Of a DNA stretch of 64,000 bases, positions 1-9,281 are shown in pieces (within the stretch, counting starts at the first letter, position 1; the number at the start of each line of letters is the position of its first letter). Made by a program: the position numbers and the translations under genes. Origin of the DNA: G963664115 sp965263045 (GTDB lineage Bacteria; Acidobacteriota; Terriglobia; 20CM-2-55-15); NCBI GenBank assembly GCA_965263045.1, contig CBDHGK010000041.1:5022001-5086000 (forward strand). Direction: 5' to 3'. Below the pieces are notes generated by a model that saw nothing but the letters and a program-made list of their open reading frames with translations, made no database searches and was not told the DNA's origin.

Positions 1-1841
<1,841 letters not shown>

Positions 1842-2463
1842 ATCGGCGTCAAAGGCTCCTCGGTCAGCAATCAGGAGGGGTTCGGAACTCTGCATTCTAG
1901 CCCATAGTCTCTGCCTCGATCAAAGCGGCACCATAGCTTTGGCTGATTTATCCGATCCTGATATCAAGGAAAGTCCCCATCCCGACCGGTAAGGGAACCT
2001 CTAACCCGAACTTCTCACCAGTTCGGGGGCCCGGGTTTCTCACAGCAAATAAGCCCTACCAGGCGGGAGATCTGGGACGGACACCTAATTCGGTTCGTCA
2101 ACACACTGTGATTTGTGCTGAGCTCGAGAATTAGGTGTCCGTCCCAGATCTCGTCCCAGATCTTGGGCTCCAATCAACGTTGCCACTCAACTGGTGAGAA
2201 ACCCGGGCTAACTGCGCGACAAGCATTGGTAGAGTGCAACACTTTGCGGTTTCAGCGTGTGGCGGTACAATGCGGCTGATTTCACGAATCCATCCTGAAA
2301 ATTCCGGCGGCCGGCCCACTTATACCGGGAGATCCCGGCCGTGGCGCGGGAGGTAATCAATCGGAATTAGAATCGGGCAGCTCGAAGGCTATATCACCGG
2401 CTGAGAGCGCCGAGACACGAGTGTGAGCTTCGCGGCCCAGGTGTCTGTGACGCGGCCGGGCTG
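1842..2463. other. Intergenic region with nested inverted repeats
   Basis: 622 bases between the starts of uvrA and the end of the ABC-F gene. No convincing coding sequence is seen. The middle third is taken up by the palindromic repeat element described separately. The remainder should hold the uvrA promoter, but I cannot point to a clear -35/-10 pair. Confidence 0.5.
2012..2208. repeat. Nested inverted-repeat (REPIN/MITE-like) element
   Basis: Two inverted repeats sit one inside the other. The outer pair is 15 bp, GCCCGGGTTTCTCAC at 2029-2043 against its perfect complement at 2194-2208. A 12-bp stretch, TTCTCACCAGTT at 2012-2023, also matches the complement of 2189-2200. The inner pair is a perfect 23-bp palindrome, 2068-2090 against 2129-2151, with a 38-base loop; its core GGGACGGACACCTAA is repeated in part directly afterwards (GTCCCAGATCT, then CGTCCCAGATCTT). 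Repeats built round such a core are often associated with REP-type Y1 transposases. None lies in this window, so the assignment is by resemblance only. Confidence 0.7.
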
Positions 2464-4347
2464 CTAATCCAGTAAGGCCGATTTCTGCGCCAGTTCTTGA
2501 TAGAGTTGCTCGACCTGAACTTTAAGCTCTGCATATCGCCGGTGTGCGCTGTCCCACTCGAGATCCTTCGGAGATTCCTGAAACAAGGATTCCATCGTGT
2601 GGATCTCGTTCTCGCTTTCCCCGATTTTTGTCTCCAGGAGTTGTACTTCTTTCTCCAACTGGTCACGGCGGTTCTTGCTCAACTCGGCCGTGGGCCGATT
2701 TTCAGGCTCCTGCTTTCTCGCCCGGCTTTCAATTCGAATTGATTTCAAAGAAGATGCGGCCACATCTTCTTCCAGCCACTCTTCAAATGCCTTAAACCGA
2801 TCGAACAGCCGGACCCGGTTGCCTGCGATGTAAAGAATATGAGTCGCTATGCTCTCGACGAGGCGACGGTCGTGAGTAATGAACAGAATGGTTCCCGGAT
2901 ATGCGCCCAGCGCCGGTTCCAATGCTTCACACGCAGCGATATCCAGGTGGTTCGTCGGTTCGTCGAGTGCAAGCAGAGAGGGAGAGGCGTATATGATCTT
3001 GGCCAGGGCCAGCTTGGATCGCTCGCCGCCACTGAGCGTGCGGACCTCCTTGAACACATCTTCCCCGCGAAACAGAAACTGCGCCAGGAAAGAGCGGAGT
3101 TCTCCGTCACTGGGCTGTGAATCCAGAGAGCGGATTTCACCCAGAACACTTGCCCCAGGGTCGAGGTCTTCAAGTTGCTGATCGTAGTAACCTACCTCCA
3201 GTCGGTCGTCCCAGTCCAATTCGCCGGAAAGCGGCGCGAGACGGCCGATCAGGGAACGCAGCAACGTTGTCTTGCCCGATCCGTTTGGTCCTACCAGCGC
3301 CCACCGTTGACCCCTTTCGACATCGATAGACAGGTTGCTGATGATGGGTTCGGTTTGATATCCAACTTCCAGTGCGCGTGCGCGCACGAGGTAACGTCCT
3401 GTCTCGCTGGAGGATATGAACCGAAAATGAACACCGTTTCCCGTGGTCGCGGGTTTGGCGATGGGTTGGACACGGGCGAGTGCCCTCCGGCGTGATTGCG
3501 CCTGCCTCGTTTTCTGACCCGCGATGTTGCGCCGGATGTAGTCCTGGGTCTTCCGGATCCACTCCTGTTGCCGGTTCCACTCCTTTTCCTGAACTTTGAG
3601 GCGTTGATTGCGCTGTTTGACGTATGCGGAATAGTTGCCCGTGTAGCTGTAGAACGTGCCATTTTCCAGTTCGAAGACGCGGCTGACGATGCGATCCAGG
3701 AAGAACCGGTCGTGGGACACGATCAACAAAGACTTATCGGTGTTTCTGAGATAGTGTTCCAGCCACTCGATCGAACGGATATCCAGGTGGTTGGTGGGTT
3801 CGTCCAGCAGCAGAAGATTGGTTTCTCCCAACAGCAATCGTGCGAGGACAAGACGGTTTTGCTCACCTCCCGAGAGCAGATTCGCGGGTTGATCGAACTG
3901 ATCTCGCGTGAAACCGACACCGAAGAGCGCTGCCTCAGTGCGCGCCAGGTAACTGTAGCCGCCCCGGATTTCGTACTCATTCTGGAGCTGGGAATACTGT
4001 TCCATCAGTTCGGCATTCCCGTCTTCGGCCATTGCTGTTTCCATTTCCCGAAGTCGCTGTTCGCCTTGCCGCAGGTCCTGAAACGAAGCCAATGCCTCTT
4101 CAAGAACGCTCGCATTGCTGAAGTCGGGAAGCTGATCCAGGCGCCCGATTCGAATGCCCGAGCCAGTAGTGACCGTGCCACTATCCGTGTTGTCGGGGGT
4201 TTGGAGGAGACCGAGCAGGGTTGTCTTGCCAGCGCCGTTGGCCCCGATCAGGCCGATCTTGTTTCCAGGATGAATCTCGAAAGATACATTCTGGAGCACA
4301 TCTAAGGCCCCATACGACTTCGAAACGTCGTGGAAGCGGACCAGCAA
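2464..4347 (-). CDS. ABC-F family ATPase (Uup/EttA-like)
   Basis: Soluble tandem ABC ATPase of the ABC-F class, whose members act on ribosomes rather than in transport. Two complete nucleotide-binding domains are visible: Walker A GANGAGKTT with signature LSGGEQNRLVLARLL, and GPNGSGKTTLLRSL with LSGGERSKLALAKII; both have LLLLDEPTNHLD-type Walker B boxes. The region between them holds the basic linker typical of ABC-F proteins. The last about 70 residues form a charged coiled coil (LEKEVQLLETKIGESENE), as in Uup-like members. No membrane segments. The start is a TTG 6 bases after the upstream S41-type gene stops, so the two are probably cotranscribed. Which ABC-F subgroup is uncertain. Confidence 0.92.
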   Translation of the reverse strand: MLVRFHDVSKSYGALDVLQNVSFEIHPGNKIGLIGANGAGKTTLLGLLQTPDNTDSGTVTTGSGIRIGRLDQLPDFSNASVLEEALASFQDLRQGEQRLREMETAMAEDGNAELMEQYSQLQNEYEIRGGYSYLARTEAALFGVGFTRDQFDQPANLLSGGEQNRLVLARLLLGETNLLLLDEPTNHLDIRSIEWLEHYLRNTDKSLLIVSHDRFFLDRIVSRVFELENGTFYSYTGNYSAYVKQRNQRLKVQEKEWNRQQEWIRKTQDYIRRNIAGQKTRQAQSRRRALARVQPIAKPATTGNGVHFRFISSSETGRYLVRARALEVGYQTEPIISNLSIDVERGQRWALVGPNGSGKTTLLRSLIGRLAPLSGELDWDDRLEVGYYDQQLEDLDPGASVLGEIRSLDSQPSDGELRSFLAQFLFRGEDVFKEVRTLSGGERSKLALAKIIYASPSLLALDEPTNHLDIAACEALEPALGAYPGTILFITHDRRLVESIATHILYIAGNRVRLFDRFKAFEEWLEEDVAASSLKSIRIESRARKQEPENRPTAELSKNRRDQLEKEVQLLETKIGESENEIHTMESLFQESPKDLEWDSAHRRYAELKVQVEQLYQELAQKSALLD

Positions 4348-4353
4348 TGGTGT

Positions 4354-5547
4354 TTACGCCGCTTCCGCCCCGGCCTCACCGAGCAGGATTTCGACGGCCC
4401 GTTCGAGCTGTCGATCCGTCGGCCGGTCTGGCTCGTTTGGAAGCGTAAGGGGGTCGACGGCGACCGTGGCCGACACCTCGATCGTGGGAATGACACCTGT
4501 CTGCTGAATTTCAGAGCCCGAGGGGCTGTAATACTTGGCCACCGACAGCAGTAGAGCCCAGCCGTCAACGAGCGGAAGCAATTGCTGAACCGAACCCAGG
4601 CCAAAGCTGCGGACGCCGACGACTTCGCCCCTCCCGCTATCGCGGATGGCAGCGGCCGCAATCTCGGCCGCATCAGCCGTGCCCGCGTTGATCAGGACCA
4701 CCATAGGGAGGTTCGATACGGTCCGTGCTGTATCGGCGGCAAACGTCTCCCGTTCGCTCGTCTGGCCTTCGACATAGCCCAGGGTACCCGAGTCGATGAA
4801 GAGGTTGGCCAACTCGATCGCTTCCTCGGGGATCCCACCGGCGGAATTCCTGAGATCCAGTACGAAGTGGGCGGCGCCCTCGCCGGACAGCCGGTCAATC
4901 TCGTTCCGGGCCTCGGCGGCTTTCCCCGGCGACAGCAGCGGTATTTTCAGATATCCGATGTTCCCGTCCATCATGCGTGCCTGAACCGGGGGTGGGGATA
5001 CGATCTCCAATGCCAGGCGGAGGTCGGACGGTTCCGGCCGGCTGCGGCGGATAACGGTCAGATCGACCATCGCACCGGCCTCCCCCGACAGCAACTGCTG
5101 GACTTCTATCAGATTGTGTTCCCTCAGGGATTCGCCGCTGATTCCCTCGATGGTGTCGCCCGTTCCAAGGCCCGCGCGGTCTGCAGGGCCTCCCGGTACG
5201 GCCGCCACGATGACGGGGTAGTCGAATTTCTTGGAAAGCCGCACACCGATCCCTGCCGAAGTGAGGGAATCGTAATTCCTGTAGAACTCAACTCCTTCGG
5301 GGGACAGGTAGCCACCGTGAGGGTCGACTCTTTCGACCATACCCCGGATTGCACCATCCATTGCGTCGGTCAGACTCGGAGCATCCACATAGTCGTTCTG
5401 AATTCTATTAATCACTTCCATGAATATGGACAGTTGGGGATAGGCGCCGTCCTGGGCACTGACGCGGCCCATCATTCCGCCAATGATCGCGTAGACCACG
5501 ATTATGGAGGACACCAGCAAAACCGCGTACTTGGACTTTGACTTCAA
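4354..5547 (-). CDS. S41 (CtpA-like) peptidase homologue lacking catalytic Ser and Lys
   Basis: Exported or membrane-anchored carboxy-terminal-processing-protease homologue, 397 aa. A hydrophobic segment at about residues 7-27 serves as signal or anchor; a PDZ domain follows (about 95-185; PADRAGLGTGDTIEGI), then the S41 fold. Family members use a Ser-Lys dyad 25 residues apart, in GTASASE and TFGKG. Here the serine position is Asp292 (GTADAAE) and the lysine position is Leu317 (SFGLG), again exactly 25 apart, so the dyad is lost while the fold is kept. I place the start at TTG 5547 because GGAGG lies 6 bases upstream; an ATG at 5595 would add 16 residues without a Shine-Dalgarno. Probably a pseudoprotease with a binding or scaffold role (inference). 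Confidence 0.85.
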   Translation of the reverse strand: MKSKSKYAVLLVSSIIVVYAIIGGMMGRVSAQDGAYPQLSIFMEVINRIQNDYVDAPSLTDAMDGAIRGMVERVDPHGGYLSPEGVEFYRNYDSLTSAGIGVRLSKKFDYPVIVAAVPGGPADRAGLGTGDTIEGISGESLREHNLIEVQQLLSGEAGAMVDLTVIRRSRPEPSDLRLALEIVSPPPVQARMMDGNIGYLKIPLLSPGKAAEARNEIDRLSGEGAAHFVLDLRNSAGGIPEEAIELANLFIDSGTLGYVEGQTSERETFAADTARTVSNLPMVVLINAGTADAAEIAAAAIRDSGRGEVVGVRSFGLGSVQQLLPLVDGWALLLSVAKYYSPSGSEIQQTGVIPTIEVSATVAVDPLTLPNEPDRPTDRQLERAVEILLGEAGAEAA

Positions 5548-6030
5548 ACCTGACCTCCGGTGGGACACAGATGCCGCAGAAATCGGTAGCGGCACCCGTT
5601 CATGATGAAGCGGAATCTGCCTCCGCAGGTTTTACATGCGCCGTAGGGGGACACGAGCTAACCTGCAGTTCATTCGTGGGTGCGGTCTATGACCGCATGC
5701 ATGGGTTAACGGGCGCTCGGTGACAAAGGCTTCACAGTGTCGCGCTGCTAACTCCACACGGCTTCGTGGCGCGTACACTGCCCGCCAGAATCCCACAATC
5801 GGCAGTCCAGGACTTGACCTGGAAACGCTCACATCGCAGCGCACCAAAACCACGTCTAGTATAGCAAGGGACGGATACTTCACAAATCACGAACACGGGC
5901 CAGTTCACTCGGAACCGCACGAACAAGCCCTCTGTCGAACTATCGGTTTTCCGAGAAGCCCGTGGCAGAAGTCTTGTGGGACTCCGGACCACCGCCACGG
6001 TATTATGGGTGCGTGACATCCGATATTGCG
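5548..6030. promoter_or_regulatory. Divergent intergenic region with perfect palindrome
   Basis: 483 bases separating the leftward S41/ABC-F unit from rightward ruvX-mltG, so promoters for both should lie here. A perfect hairpin, TGCGGTC-TAT-GACCGCA, lies at 5681-5697 and could be an operator or a REP-like palindrome. No coding sequence is supported. The segment ends in a 17-bp copy of the repeat that also bounds the 42.1-kb element. Confidence 0.45.
5958..5974 (+). repeat. Solo copy of 42.1-kb terminal repeat core
   Basis: GCCCGTGGCAGAAGTCT here is identical to the core of both ends of the 275-bp inverted-repeat element at 42146-42420. Only one copy is seen here, just upstream of ruvX, so it may be a solo repeat or the remnant of a longer element. 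Confidence 0.65.
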
Positions 6031-6441
6031 ATGAGGACGATGGCTTTGGATGTCGGTGACAGGCGAATCGGGATCGCCGTCTCTGACGCCCTCGGCCTGA
6101 CGGTGCAGGGCCGCCCGACCCGCGGACGCAAGAGTCTCGCCGCGGATCTGGAGCACATCCAGGCGATGGTCGAAGAATCGGGTGTCGGCGCAGTCGTCGT
6201 TGGCCATCCACGGCATATGGATGGGACACGCTCCCACCAGACCGTGAAGACCGAGGCGTTTGTCCAGCATCTCCGGTCGGTCCTGACGGTGCCCGTGGTT
6301 TTGTGGGATGAGCGCCTGACGAGCTTCGATGCTCGAGAACGTCTCGAATCAATGGGAATGGGCTGGCGGAAGCGCCGGGAGCATGTGGATGAACTGGCGG
6401 CTACCTTGATACTGGAAGACTATCTGGGGCAGCGTACGTGA
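6031..6441 (+). CDS. ruvX: RuvX/YqgF, putative pre-16S rRNA nuclease or Holliday-junction resolvase
   Basis: RNase H-fold protein of the YqgF family, involved in maturing the 16S rRNA 5' end. The N-terminus MRTMALDVGDRRIGIAVSD carries the first catalytic Asp. Later come VVVGHPRHMDG, WDERLTSFDA and VDELAATLILEDYL, the expected motifs, giving 136 aa, a normal family length. An upstream ATG at 5962 gives an unconserved extension that lies over a repeat copy, so I start at 6031; a GTG at 6013 is also possible. The stop overlaps the mltG GTG start (GTGA), so the two genes are translationally coupled. Confidence 0.93.
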   Translation: MRTMALDVGDRRIGIAVSDALGLTVQGRPTRGRKSLAADLEHIQAMVEESGVGAVVVGHPRHMDGTRSHQTVKTEAFVQHLRSVLTVPVVLWDERLTSFDARERLESMGMGWRKRREHVDELAATLILEDYLGQRT

Positions 6442-7445
6442 AGAAGTGGGTGATAATGGTGCTTCTGCTGATTGTCTCAGCGTCAGGGGCAGCGGCCTAC
6501 TCCTGGAATAGCGCGCATCAGCCCTTTCAGGGCTATTCGAATGAAATTGTTGTCGATGTCCCGCCCGGTCTCGGTTCGGTCGATATCGTAGACCTTCTGA
6601 TCGCGCAGGGTGTCCTCCAGTATCGCTACCGTTCGCTCGCCTACCTCTACATCAGTGATCTTCGGGGCCGGCTCCAGGCGGGAGAATATCTGTTCGACGC
6701 ACCACTGACCGTGCCCCAGGTGTTCGAAAAACTGGCCCGGGGTGAGGTTCGGCTCTATACGTTCACCGTACCCGAAGGCTTGAGAGTGAACCAAATCGCG
6801 GACCGTTGGGAAGAGTCGGAATTCGGAGATCGTGACGAGTTTCTTGAAGCCGCTGAAGCGGCCTTGCCGGCAATTCGAGATATCGATCCTGTCGCGATCT
6901 CAGCGGAAGGTTATCTGTTTCCCGAAACTTATTCCTTTCCGCGTGCCGTGACGGCCAGAGAAGCTGTCGAGGCGATGGTCCGGGGATTTCGAAATGCGGT
7001 CGCGCAGCTTGAAGATGATGTGGACCCGGAGTTGTGGCCGTTGGATCTGAACGGGATGCTGATTCTGGCTTCATTGATCGAGAGCGAAGCTGCGGTTGCT
7101 GAGGAAAGGATCCTGATTTCAGCCGTTTTTCTGAACCGTCTGGAAAGAGGGATGCGACTGGAGTGCGATCCGACGGTGATCTACGCATTGATCCGGGACG
7201 GCAACTATCGGGGCCGGCTCTTACGGGAAGATCTCACCTACGATTCTCCATACAACACCTACGTCAATGGGGACCTTCCACCCGGACCAATTGCCAACCC
7301 GGGATACCTGTCGATGCTGGCAGCTGTGCAACCGGTCGAAAGCGATCACGTTTTCTTCGTCCGAACCGAAGGAGGACGCCACACTTTTTCCAGAACCCTC
7401 CTGGAACATAATCGTGCTGTTGCCGCTTACCGCCGACTGCGATAG
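6438..7445 (+). CDS. mltG: MltG, endolytic murein transglycosylase
   Basis: Inner-membrane YceG-family lytic transglycosylase that cuts nascent glycan strands and helps set glycan length. One N-terminal membrane segment (WVIMVLLLIVSASGAAAY) is followed by a LysM-like region and the catalytic domain. The catalytic Glu lies in LASLIESEA. The conserved FLNRLERGMRLECDPTVIYA and LPPGPIANPG motifs follow, and the end is intact at 335 aa. The GTG start overlaps the ruvX stop by four bases. The ruvX-mltG pairing is common in bacteria and supports both calls. Confidence 0.95.
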   Translation: MKKWVIMVLLLIVSASGAAAYSWNSAHQPFQGYSNEIVVDVPPGLGSVDIVDLLIAQGVLQYRYRSLAYLYISDLRGRLQAGEYLFDAPLTVPQVFEKLARGEVRLYTFTVPEGLRVNQIADRWEESEFGDRDEFLEAAEAALPAIRDIDPVAISAEGYLFPETYSFPRAVTAREAVEAMVRGFRNAVAQLEDDVDPELWPLDLNGMLILASLIESEAAVAEERILISAVFLNRLERGMRLECDPTVIYALIRDGNYRGRLLREDLTYDSPYNTYVNGDLPPGPIANPGYLSMLAAVQPVESDHVFFVRTEGGRHTFSRTLLEHNRAVAAYRRLR

Positions 7446-7665
7446 GACCACAAGTAGAAATCGAAGCGGCACTACAAGGACCGGACCACTGTTCGCCCAC
7501 CAAACGCGAATCTACCTGAGCGCGCAGGTGCGGTGAATAACCCTCTCGATATCGAAACGTAACCCTTTTGTAAAGCGTACGTGTGAGACAATTGATGGAG
7601 GTGTGAGCCCGTCATTGACGCTACGAATCTTCAACCTGAAGATGGTCTGTTTCTTCTAAGACTTC

Positions 7666-7920
7666 ATGGGGAACGATAGCTACAGCAACCACCAGGAACA
7701 GCGTGAGGGCGCACTGCCACCACCCGGACGTGCCCAGGAACTTGAAGAAGCGCTCGGAAACGCCTTCCATGACAGCATGGTTCGCCGAGAGACTCCGTAT
7801 ATTGACTTCAACAAAGTATCGATCGAAGCTCTGGCAAGAGCGTTCGTAAATTATCCGATTCTCGTTAAGACCGTGCTTGCATCGGTTAACTTAGGAGTTA
7901 TTGTCAAAAGTGGTGTTTAG
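7666..7920 (+). CDS. Unrecognised protein, C-terminus replaced by IS sequence
   Basis: 84 codons, not recognised. The protein is hydrophilic at the start (MGNDSYSNHQEQREGALPPP), then has a helical-looking stretch ending VNYPILVKTVLASVNL. A stop codon lies two codons before the ATG, so the start is probably real, though the ribosome-binding site is poor. The last 8 or so codons fall inside the left end of the IS256-type element that starts near 7894, so the natural C-terminus has been cut off. It does not resemble the missing N-terminal membrane domain of the HD-GYP gene on the far side of the element. Confidence 0.45.
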   Translation: MGNDSYSNHQEQREGALPPPGRAQELEEALGNAFHDSMVRRETPYIDFNKVSIEALARAFVNYPILVKTVLASVNLGVIVKSGV

Positions 7921-9281
7921 GCGACTGAATCAAGCGGCGGCCTGATCGACGTTTGTCACCTCGATACCATCGTTGAATTTCACTCCAGTAATCACCTTGG
8001 CCAGATCATCGAATCCTCGTAATCGTCGCCAGTTCTTCTGAGCGCACTGTCCCAGTTTGAACATCATGTGCAGCATGCCGTCGCGCGTCAGGCACCCCCT
8101 GGATCGCTTGGTCCGGTGGCGGATGGTCGCGAAGGTCGACTCAATGGGATTGGTCGTTCTGAGGCTCTGCCAGTGCTTGGCCGGGAAGTCGTAAAAGGCC
8201 AGCAGTGCTTCGCTGTCTTTCTGGAGGCAGAGAGTGGCTTTCGGATATTTCGGTTCATAGGTTTCAATGAACAGGTCGAATGCCTTCTCGGCGTCTGCCT
8301 TTGTCTCGGCCTTCCAGATCGCGTGCAAGGCCTCTTTCGCTTTCGCCTGAGCCGACTTGGGTAGGCAGTTCAACACGTTCATGGTCTTGTGCATCCAGCA
8401 GCGTTGTTGGCGTGTCCCGGGATAGATTTCCTCCAGTGCGGCCCAGAACCCCATCGCACCGTCACCGATGGCCAACTCCGGGATATTCATCCCACGGGAC
8501 TTCAGCTTCAACAAGACCTCGCGCCAACTCTGTGTCGATTCCCGGACACCGTCTTCGATCGCCAGAAAACGCTTCTCTCCGCGTTCATTCACGCCGATCA
8601 CGACCAATGCACACAACTTGCTTTGTTCCGCACGAAGTCCGCTGTAAATGCCGTCGGCCCAGACATACACCCAGCGGTTTGCATCCAGCCGCTCCTCGCA
8701 GCTTTGGCGGTACTCCTCGCCCCAGACCTGCTTCAGGCGCGATACCGTGCTCGCCGACAGACCTTGCGCCTGGGGACCGACAAGAACTTTTAGGGCTTCA
8801 CCCATTTCGCCGCTCGAGACGCCTTTCAAATACAACCACGGCACCGCGGCTTCCAGCGACTTCGTCTTTCGAATGTACGGAGGTACCAGCGCCGATCGGA
8901 ACGTCACCGCTTCGCCGGTCTTGGCACGGACCTTCGGGATTTGCACCGTTACCGGTCCCAAACCGGTCTGCAGTTCGCGTTCAGGCAGATAGCCATTGCG
9001 CACCACCCCGGCGTTCCCCTTCTCGGTGCGCCGATCGTTGTGCTGGGATAGCAGTTCTGACAATTCGGCTTCGACTGCGCGTTGGATCAGCTCTTGAGCT
9101 CCGGCTCGTAGCAAATCGGTCACCGCGTCTGCGATCGCTTCTCGATCTTCCCGTTCAATAACGATACTCTTACTCATAGTGGCGTATCTCCTTTGGTTGC
9201 TTTGAAGTCTCGTAAACAACAAATCAACCAGATACGCCGCTTTTCTTCAATCCCTCAAACACCAGATTCGGTTATAACTCC
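7894..9281. mobile_element. IS256-type insertion sequence, no visible target duplication
   Basis: The ends are set by an imperfect inverted repeat of about 46 bp: the left reads GGAGTTATTGTCAAAAGTGG and the right, in reverse, GGAGTTATAACCGAATCTGG; both continue with TGTTT and later AAGCGGCG. About 1388 bp, with one transposase gene. I found no 8-9 bp direct repeat at the flanks (left gttaactta, right agcgaggca), which suggests an adjacent deletion or a recombination event. Confidence 0.75.
7930..9177 (-). CDS. IS256-family (mutator) transposase
   Basis: DDE transposase of 415 aa. The acidic triad is visible as Asp in VWADGIYSGLR, Asp in LAIGDGAMGFW and Glu in TTNPIESTFATIRHRT. The MHKTMNVLNCLPKSAQ segment and the C-terminal RGFDDLAKVITGVKF are also family-typical. 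The start at 9177 (MSKSIVIEREDREAI) has GGAGATACGCCACT just upstream; a longer reading from 9222 adds 15 unsupported residues. The gene looks intact. It is not close in sequence to the second IS256-type transposase at 54.4 kb. Confidence 0.93.
   Translation of the reverse strand: MSKSIVIEREDREAIADAVTDLLRAGAQELIQRAVEAELSELLSQHNDRRTEKGNAGVVRNGYLPERELQTGLGPVTVQIPKVRAKTGEAVTFRSALVPPYIRKTKSLEAAVPWLYLKGVSSGEMGEALKVLVGPQAQGLSASTVSRLKQVWGEEYRQSCEERLDANRWVYVWADGIYSGLRAEQSKLCALVVIGVNERGEKRFLAIEDGVRESTQSWREVLLKLKSRGMNIPELAIGDGAMGFWAALEEIYPGTRQQRCWMHKTMNVLNCLPKSAQAKAKEALHAIWKAETKADAEKAFDLFIETYEPKYPKATLCLQKDSEALLAFYDFPAKHWQSLRTTNPIESTFATIRHRTKRSRGCLTRDGMLHMMFKLGQCAQKNWRRLRGFDDLAKVITGVKFNDGIEVTNVDQAAA

Noticed and set aside
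3496..4305. 269-codon plus-strand open frame
   Set aside because: Antisense of the ABC-F gene; no domain recognised.
5732..6352. 206-codon minus-strand open frame over ruvX
   Set aside because: Arg/Ser/Pro-rich, no motif, and it overlaps a clear ruvX gene.
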